A program made the position numbers and the translations under genes. Below the pieces are notes generated by a model. The model was not told where the DNA came from. It searched no databases and saw only the letters and a list, made by a program, of their open reading frames with translations. From the NCBI RefSeq assembly GCF_000685235.1, contig NZ_ARYH01000002.1, positions 1 to 64,000 of the forward strand: a stretch of DNA of 64,000 nt, read 5' to 3'. How positions within the stretch are numbered: the stretch's first letter is position 1; every line of letters starts with the position of its first letter. Shown here in pieces: positions 59,384-64,000 of the stretch. This DNA is from Hyphomonas adhaerens MHS-3. Its GTDB lineage: Bacteria; Pseudomonadota; Alphaproteobacteria; Caulobacterales; Hyphomonadaceae.

Positions 59384-59980
59384 ATGAGTGATGATCTCCA
59401 GTCCCTGATTGAAGATATGCGTCAGTGCCGCCTGTGTGAGGCGGAAATGGAGCGCGCACCGAACCCGATTTTCCAACTCTCAGACAGTGCCCGGATTCTG
59501 GTAGCCGGGCAGGCCCCAGGCAATCTGGCGGATACGACCGGCACGCCGTTCAATGATCCTTCCGGGGATCGCCTGCGTGACTGGATGGGCGTTTCGCGGG
59601 AGGAATTCTACGACCGATCGAAGCTCGCCATCCTGCCCATGGGCCTGTGTTTTCCTGGATATGATGCGAAGGGCGGAGACATTCCTCCCATGAAACGTTG
59701 CGCGGACGTGTGGCGGCAACAGGTGTTGGATCTGCTTCCCCGGATTGAGGTGGTTCTGTTGGTCGGCGGATACGCCCAGCGCTGGCATCTTGGGCGCCGG
59801 GTGGAAAAGACACTGACGGCAACAGTGGCGAACTGGAAATCGTATACGAGTGACCGCATGTTCACACTGCCGCACCCAAGCTGGAGGAATACCGCATGGT
59901 TGAAGCGCAACCCATGGTTCGAGGCAGACGTGCTGCCCGACCTGAGACGCGCGATCCGTTCGGCCTTGTCCGGAAGTTGA
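59384..59980 (+). CDS. Uracil-DNA glycosylase family protein with Fe-S layout
   Basis: The 198-residue protein resembles the iron-sulfur uracil-DNA glycosylases (families 4/5). The first motif is LVAGQAPGNLADTTGTPFND and the last is LPHPSWRNT. Cysteines occur at 15, 18, 89 and 106, the CX2C...CX16C spacing expected for a [4Fe-4S] cluster. It would remove uracil or related damaged bases from DNA. The exact subfamily and substrate are not certain. The next gene's likely start lies 85 bases inside its 3' end. Confidence 0.85.
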   Translation: MSDDLQSLIEDMRQCRLCEAEMERAPNPIFQLSDSARILVAGQAPGNLADTTGTPFNDPSGDRLRDWMGVSREEFYDRSKLAILPMGLCFPGYDAKGGDIPPMKRCADVWRQQVLDLLPRIEVVLLVGGYAQRWHLGRRVEKTLTATVANWKSYTSDRMFTLPHPSWRNTAWLKRNPWFEADVLPDLRRAIRSALSGS

Positions 59981-60957
59981 CGGTGCTCGCAATGATCGCC
60001 GTCAGCGCTTGTGCAACACCCAAGGTTCAGGAGCCACTCTCCATGACGCAAAACGTGACGCCGGAGCTGCAAGTGGATCAGAACACATTTGTATCGTTCG
60101 ATGGCGCCCAGCTCGGCCTGACATACTGGGAGGGGCAGGAGAGCGAAGCCGCTGCGGGGCATGTCGTCGTCGGTCTGCATGGCATGAACGACTATGCGAA
60201 CGCATTTCACATGGCGGCACCTTACTGGGCGTCGAACGGTGTCGACGTATACGCTTACGATCAGCGCGGCTTCGGGCGCTCGCCTGAGAGGGGAATCTGG
60301 CCAGACGAAGAACTGATGCGGGAAGACCTGCGCACCGCTGTGGATCTCGTCCGGAAACGTCATCCCGATTCGACCATCACGGTGGTCGGTATCTCTATGG
60401 GGGCAGCAGTCGCCATGTCGGCATTCGGGTCGGACCGTCCGCCCGCCGCAGACCAGTTCATCGCATCGGGGCCGGGCCTGCGCGGCTGGGGGGCGATGAA
60501 TGTATCCTACCGGACCAGTCTCTGGCTGTCGGCTCACATACGGCCAGGCTGGGTTGTTCAGCCGCCCCGGCGGTTTGTCCGCATTGAACCGTCTGACAAT
60601 GTCGAGATGTTGCAGCGGACCTGGTCAGACCCTTTGATGATGCCGACCAACCGCATTGATCAGGTCTATGGTCTCGTGTCGCTGATGGAGCGGGCCCACG
60701 AACGCGCTCCGGACCTGCCACAGGGCCTGCCCACGCTCATGTCCTACGGGGCCAATGACTATGTGGTGCCGGTGAGGGGCGTGCAACGAACCGCCAAAGT
60801 GCTGCCGTCGCATGTCCGGACCGTCTATTACGAGAAAGGCTACCACATGCTTTTACGAGACCTTCAGGCCCGGACCGTGCATGATGATTATCTGGCATTT
60901 ATGCTGGATCCGACGGGGGAATTGCCCAGCAGGGCCAATGAATGGCCATTTCGCTGA
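59896..60957 (+). CDS. Alpha/beta hydrolase, monoacylglycerol-lipase-like
   Basis: The hydrolase fold has an oxyanion segment VVGLHGMNDYANAF, the nucleophile elbow VGISMGAAVAM, a catalytic-Asp candidate in YGANDYVVPVRG and a His in EKGYHMLLRDL. DQRGFGRSPERGIWPD resembles lysophospholipase or monoacylglycerol lipase. A lipobox-like VLAMIAVSACATP suggests an anchored protein. The start is uncertain: ATG 59896 has GGAGG eight bases upstream and would give a basic n-region; a TTG at 59977, overlapping the preceding stop, would give a shorter signal. Lipid-ester substrate is a family-level guess. Confidence 0.8.
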   Translation: MVEAQPMVRGRRAARPETRDPFGLVRKLTVLAMIAVSACATPKVQEPLSMTQNVTPELQVDQNTFVSFDGAQLGLTYWEGQESEAAAGHVVVGLHGMNDYANAFHMAAPYWASNGVDVYAYDQRGFGRSPERGIWPDEELMREDLRTAVDLVRKRHPDSTITVVGISMGAAVAMSAFGSDRPPAADQFIASGPGLRGWGAMNVSYRTSLWLSAHIRPGWVVQPPRRFVRIEPSDNVEMLQRTWSDPLMMPTNRIDQVYGLVSLMERAHERAPDLPQGLPTLMSYGANDYVVPVRGVQRTAKVLPSHVRTVYYEKGYHMLLRDLQARTVHDDYLAFMLDPTGELPSRANEWPFR

Positions 60958-60979
60958 AGCTTTCCACAGCCCATCGCCT

Positions 60980-61009
60980 CTTGCAGTACTGCCTGCGTGG
61001 ACAAATATC
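60980..61009 (+). promoter_or_regulatory. Candidate clpP promoter
   Basis: CTTGCAG places a TTGCAG -35 element at 60981-60986. AATATC at 61004-61009 follows after 17 bases. The expected start falls near 61016, at the beginning of the perfect dyad. The CTTG start of the -35 suits both housekeeping and RpoH-type alphaproteobacterial promoters. Confidence 0.4.
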
Positions 61010-61015
61010 AGCCAT

Positions 61016-61033
61016 TCTGCCAGTTCTGGCAGA
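61016..61033. promoter_or_regulatory. Perfect 18-bp dyad before clpP
   Basis: TCTGCCAGTTCTGGCAGA has two perfectly complementary 8-base arms around a central TT. It starts where transcription of clpP is predicted to begin. A T-rich stretch (CCTTTTTTC) follows about ten bases later, so it could also act in RNA as a weak early terminator. It differs from CIRCE, the alphaproteobacterial LexA box and the CtrA box. Confidence 0.5.
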
Positions 61034-61070
61034 GTAGAGATTCCTTTTTTCGACGCCCGAGGCCCGACTT

Positions 61071-61694
61071 ATGTCAAATCCGTACCAGACTGCCCTCAAC
61101 CTAGTCCCCATGGTGGTGGAGCAGACCAGCCGTGGCGAGCGGGCCTTCGACATCTTCTCGCGCCTTTTGAAGGAGCGGATCATTTTCGTCACCGGCGGAA
61201 TAGATGACAGCATGGCCGCGCTGATCACGTCTCAGCTGCTGTTTCTTGAATCGGAAAACCCGAAAAAAGAGATCGCCATGTATATCAACAGCCCGGGCGG
61301 CTACGTTTCATCCGGACTGGCAATTTATGACACAATGCAGTTCATCCGCTGCCCGGTTTCCACGGTTTGCATCGGCCAGGCAGCGTCCATGGGGTCGCTT
61401 CTGCTGGCTTCCGGGGAAAAAGGCGCGCGATTCGCGCTGCCGAATGCCCGTGTCATGCTTCACCAGCCATCTGGCGGCTACTCCGGTGTCGCAACCGATA
61501 TTGAGCGTCACGCCGAGGAAATCATTGATCTTAAGCGGCGCCTGAACAAGATTTACGTTAAACATACCGGTCAGGAATACGACGTTATCGAGCGGAAACT
61601 GGATCGGGACACCTTCCTCACAGCCGAGGAGGCCATGGAATTCGGCATCGTCGACAAGGTGTTCGAGCGCCGGGCTGCCGAGGATGAGAAATAG
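61071..61694 (+). CDS. clpP: ATP-dependent Clp protease proteolytic subunit
   Basis: ClpP forms the double heptameric protease barrel used by ClpX and ClpA. The 207-residue protein has the catalytic triad Ser106 ([10 protein letters not shown]), His131 ([11 protein letters not shown]) and Asp180 ([10 protein letters not shown]), with the spacing of the E. coli enzyme. [15 protein letters not shown] is present. In this class ClpP is essential for the cell cycle because ClpXP removes CtrA. A candidate promoter and a perfect dyad precede it; clpX follows after 125 bases with its own probable control region. Confidence 0.98.
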   Translation: MSNPYQTALNLVPMVVEQTSRGERAFDIFSRLLKERIIFVTGGIDDSMAALITSQLLFLESENPKKEIAMYINSPGGYVSSGLAIYDTMQFIRCPVSTVCIGQAASMGSLLLASGEKGARFALPNARVMLHQPSGGYSGVATDIERHAEEIIDLKRRLNKIYVKHTGQEYDVIERKLDRDTFLTAEEAMEFGIVDKVFERRAAEDEK

Positions 61695-61716
61695 ACTGCG
61701 CCATCCCGCGTATTGC

Positions 61717-61740
61717 GGCCTGACACTTGCAGTGCAGGCC
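61717..61740 (+). terminator. Hairpin after clpP
   Basis: GGCCTG (61717-61722) and CACT (61724-61727) pair with AGTG (61731-61734) and CAGGCC (61735-61740), ten pairs with one bulged A and a three-base loop. No T run follows directly, so termination would be partial; it may also separate the clpP and clpX messages. Confidence 0.4.
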
Positions 61741-61780
61741 AATGCCCATATTGTTCTGTTAAGGAACTGGGTTTGGGCGC

Positions 61781-61803
61781 TTAAAACCACGTTAAGCCTT
61801 AAC
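61781..61803. promoter_or_regulatory. CtrA-type box before clpX
   Basis: TTAA (61781-61784) and TTAA (61792-61795) are separated by exactly seven bases, the spacing of the CtrA site TTAA-N7-TTAA. A third half-site, TTAAC, follows at 61799-61803 and makes GTTAAG-C-CTTAAC a perfect inverted repeat (61791-61803). The element ends 16 bases before the clpX start codon, so a bound regulator would block the translation-start region or a nearby promoter. Confidence 0.5.
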
Positions 61804-61819
61804 CGGCATTGAGGACAGC

Positions 61820-63082
61820 ATGACCAAACAAAACGGCTCAGGCGACTCCAAGAACACGCTTTACTGCTCGTTCTGCGGCAAAAGCCAGCATGAGGTGAAG
61901 AAGCTCATCGCTGGACCGACCGTGTTCATCTGCGATGAATGCGTTGAACTCTGCATGGACATCATTCGCGAGGAAAACAAAACCTCGCTGGTCCGCTCTC
62001 GCGAGGGTGTGCCCACACCGCAGGAAATCTGCGATGTGCTGGACGACTACGTGATCGGGCAGACCTATGCAAAGCGCATCCTGTCGGTCGCCGTACACAA
62101 CCATTACAAGCGCCTCTCCCATGCCGGGAAAACCGATGGGGTGGAACTGTCCAAGTCCAACATCATGCTGGTCGGGCCAACGGGTTGCGGTAAGACGCTG
62201 CTGGCTCAGACGCTGGCGCGCATCCTGGACGTGCCGTTCACGATGGCAGACGCCACGACCCTCACCGAAGCCGGCTATGTCGGCGAGGATGTCGAGAACA
62301 TCGTGCTGAAACTGCTTCAGTCCGCCGATTACAATGTGGAACGTGCGCAGCGCGGCATCGTGTATATCGACGAGATCGACAAGATTTCCCGCAAGTCGGA
62401 CAACCCGTCCATCACACGCGACGTGTCGGGCGAGGGTGTCCAGCAGGCGCTTCTGAAGATCATGGAAGGCACCGTGGCAGCGGTTCCGCCGCAAGGTGGC
62501 CGCAAGCATCCGCAGCAGGAATTCCTGCAGGTGGACACCACGAACATCCTGTTCATCGTTGGCGGTGCCTTTGCGGGCCTCGACAAGATCATCTCCGCAC
62601 GCGGCGAAGCAGCGTCCATTGGTTTCGGTGCGGCCGTGAAAGATGCTGAAGCTCGCGGTGTCGGCGAAGTTCTGCGCGAAGTCGAGCCGGAAGACCTGCA
62701 GCGTTTCGGTCTCATTCCGGAATTCATCGGCCGTCTGCCGGTGATCGCGACCCTGGAAGACCTTGATGAGGCGGCTCTGATCCAGATCCTCACTGAGCCG
62801 AAGAACGCCCTGCTGAAGCAGTACCAGCGTCTCTTCGACATGGAGAACGTGCAGCTGACCTTCACACCGGATGCCCTTACGGCTGTGGCGCGCCGCGCCA
62901 TTCTCCGCAAGACCGGTGCTCGGGGCCTTCGTTCCATCATGGAGGGCATCCTGCTCGACACGATGTTCGAGCTGCCGAACCTGCGTGGTGTCGAGGAAGT
63001 CGTGATCAGTGGGGAAGTGGTCGATGGGCAGGCGGAACCGCTTTACGTTCACGCCAAGAAGAGCCAGCCCGAAGCCGGCTGA
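61820..63082 (+). CDS. clpX: ATP-dependent Clp protease ATP-binding subunit ClpX
   Basis: ClpX unfolds tagged or recognised proteins and threads them into ClpP. The 420-residue protein has the N-terminal zinc-binding domain ([15 protein letters not shown], then [13 protein letters not shown]). Walker A is GPTGCGKT, Walker B lies in YIDEID, and the pore-region sequence GYVGEDVEN is present. AAA+ sensor regions and [16 protein letters not shown] close the protein. Its own upstream region has a CtrA-type box. A strong terminator follows, so clpX ends its transcript here; lon is not next to it in this window. Confidence 0.98.
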   Translation: MTKQNGSGDSKNTLYCSFCGKSQHEVKKLIAGPTVFICDECVELCMDIIREENKTSLVRSREGVPTPQEICDVLDDYVIGQTYAKRILSVAVHNHYKRLSHAGKTDGVELSKSNIMLVGPTGCGKTLLAQTLARILDVPFTMADATTLTEAGYVGEDVENIVLKLLQSADYNVERAQRGIVYIDEIDKISRKSDNPSITRDVSGEGVQQALLKIMEGTVAAVPPQGGRKHPQQEFLQVDTTNILFIVGGAFAGLDKIISARGEAASIGFGAAVKDAEARGVGEVLREVEPEDLQRFGLIPEFIGRLPVIATLEDLDEAALIQILTEPKNALLKQYQRLFDMENVQLTFTPDALTAVARRAILRKTGARGLRSIMEGILLDTMFELPNLRGVEEVVISGEVVDGQAEPLYVHAKKSQPEAG

Positions 63083-63115
63083 TCAGACAACACCGCTCTC
63101 TAAATACCCAATTCA

Positions 63116-63148
63116 AAACACCCCGGCCAGCAGGCTGGGGTGTTTGCG
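63116..63148 (+). terminator. Rho-independent terminator of clpX
   Basis: AAACACCCCGGCC (63116-63128) pairs with GGCTGGGGTGTTT (63133-63145) over 13 base pairs, one of them G-T, closed by the tetraloop AGCA. The stem itself ends in TTT and the sequence continues GCGTTTG. The A run on the left makes it usable from both strands. Confidence 0.85.
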
Positions 63149-63214
63149 TTTGTAGAGGAAATGCAAGGAGGGGAGCGCTCCGGTGTCCTATGGTTTTTGT
63201 GTCTCAAACGGTAA

Positions 63215-63240
63215 GGGCCGGCACCTCCCGGTGCCGGCCC
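63215..63240 (-). terminator. Candidate terminator of glnA
   Basis: GGGCCGGCACC (63215-63225) pairs perfectly with GGTGCCGGCCC (63230-63240) around the loop TCCC. It lies 43 bases past the glnA stop on the minus strand. The tract beyond it on that strand is TTACCGTTT, only partly T-rich. Confidence 0.6.
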
Positions 63241-63282
63241 CGCCTTCCCCCGTGTGTCGGGTGAACTGATCGGACTGAGCGA

Positions 63283-64000
63283 TCAGTATTTGTAGTACAT
63301 GTCGAACTCGACCGGATGCGGGTGAAGTTCGTATTTCATGTTTTCTTCCATCTTCAGGTCGATGTAGCCATCGATCTGGTCGTCGTCGAAGACGCCGCCC
63401 TTCTTGAGGAATTCACGGTCAGCATCGAGGGCCGCGAGGGCGTCACGCAGCGAACCGCAGACCTGCGGAATGGTTTTCGCTTCTTCCGGCGGAAGATCGT
63501 AGAGGTCCTTGTCCATGGCGTCGCCCGGATGGATCTTGTTCTCGATGCCGTCGAGGCCAGCCATGAGCAGGGCAGCGAAGGCGAGATAGGGGTTTGCCAT
63601 CGGATCCGGGAAGCGGGTTTCGATACGCTTGGCTTTCGGGTTGTCGCCGAAAGGAATACGGATCGATGCCGAACGGTTACGCGCCGAATAGGCCAGCATC
63701 ACGGGAGCTTCATAGCCTGGCACCAGACGCTTGTAGCTGTTCGTGGACGGGTTGGTCAGCGCGTTCAGGGCGCGGGCGTGCTTGATGATCCCGCCGATGT
63801 AGTAGAGGCAGGTCTCGGACAGGCCGGCATACTGGTCACCGGCGAAAAGAGGCTTGCCGCCGTTCCAGATGGACTGGTGCACGTGCATGCCGGAGCCATT
63901 GTCCTTGTACATTGGCTTGGGCATGAAGGTTGCCGTCTTGCCATACGAATGCGCCACGTTCTGAACGACGTATTTGTAGAGCTGAAGGCGGTCGGCCATC
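63283..64000 (-). CDS. glnA: Type I glutamine synthetase, C-terminal part
   Basis: GlnA condenses glutamate and ammonia to glutamine. Only about 239 C-terminal residues lie in the window; the reading frame runs past its right edge. The catalytic segments [25 protein letters not shown] and [10 protein letters not shown] are intact. The adenylylation loop is present with its tyrosine ([12 protein letters not shown]), so the enzyme is of the GSI-beta type controlled by GlnE. The protein ends [10 protein letters not shown]. The N-terminus, start and upstream control are outside. Confidence 0.96.
   Translation of the reverse strand, partial: MADRLQLYKYVVQNVAHSYGKTATFMPKPMYKDNGSGMHVHQSIWNGGKPLFAGDQYAGLSETCLYYIGGIIKHARALNALTNPSTNSYKRLVPGYEAPVMLAYSARNRSASIRIPFGDNPKAKRIETRFPDPMANPYLAFAALLMAGLDGIENKIHPGDAMDKDLYDLPPEEAKTIPQVCGSLRDALAALDADREFLKKGGVFDDDQIDGYIDLKMEENMKYELHPHPVEFDMYYKY

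Overview
This window looks like the chromosomal core of an alphaproteobacterium. It is GC-rich and densely packed, with many one- to four-base gene overlaps. The clearest signs of class are the type-3 short prolyl-tRNA synthetase, LpxI in place of LpxH, a DUF1467 gene, a 14-gene nuo operon with separate nuoC and nuoD, the order nuoN-birA-coaX-rnj-mce-DUF1467-proS-lolC-lolD-dnaE, and an Entner-Doudoroff operon of the Caulobacter type (zwf-pgl-edd-glk-eda). A CtrA-like box before clpX fits the same group. My best guess is the Caulobacterales/Maricaulales side, perhaps Hyphomonadaceae. That family-level assignment is inference.

Layout. 1-390: a terminator, tRNA-Trp and two hairpins. 392-5944: tex, a GMC oxidoreductase and a GH13 alpha-glucosidase. 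6226-11847: glucose-6-phosphate to pyruvate plus glyceraldehyde-3-phosphate (zwf, pgl, edd, glk, eda), preceded by a LacI-type palindrome. 11889-13187: purB on the minus strand. 13419-14375: an exported repeat protein with a peptidoglycan-binding end. 14574-29531: all fourteen complex I subunits, with a 23-codon micro-ORF wedged between nuoD and nuoE. 29528-36744: birA, coaX, rnj, mce, DUF1467, proS, lolC and lolD continue in the same direction almost without gaps, followed by dnaE. 40348-54691: a promoter and a structured leader, then rpsB-tsf-pyrH-frr-uppS-cdsA-dxr-rseP-bamA-skp-lpxD-lpxA-lpxI-lpxB. This stretch joins translation, nucleotide supply, isoprenoid and phospholipid precursors, outer-membrane protein assembly and lipid A synthesis. 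54653-59336: four minus-strand genes (NADH-dehydrogenase-like flavoprotein, rlmJ, M28 peptidase lipoprotein, pirin). 59384-63082: a uracil-DNA glycosylase, an alpha/beta hydrolase, clpP and clpX on the plus strand. 63283-64000: the C-terminal part of glnA, running off the window.

The genes together. The sugar genes release glucose from alpha-glucosides and burn it through the Entner-Doudoroff route; complex I re-oxidises the NADH. The rpsB-lpxB block builds the envelope alongside the translation machinery, and LolCD supplies lipoprotein export. ClpXP is the proteolysis module that in this class controls the cell cycle.

I found no insertion sequence, prophage, CRISPR array, secretion island or toxin-antitoxin pair, and no gene-free stretch longer than 300 bases. 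The least ordinary signals are (i) a possible H-type pseudoknot over the rpsB ribosome-binding site, (ii) the coupled micro-ORF between nuoD and nuoE, (iii) the eight-repeat exported protein with exactly two cysteines, both outside the repeats, (iv) a perfect dyad at the predicted clpP transcription start, and (v) a CtrA-type box before clpX. All regulatory assignments come from reading the sequence by eye; no folding or database search was run.
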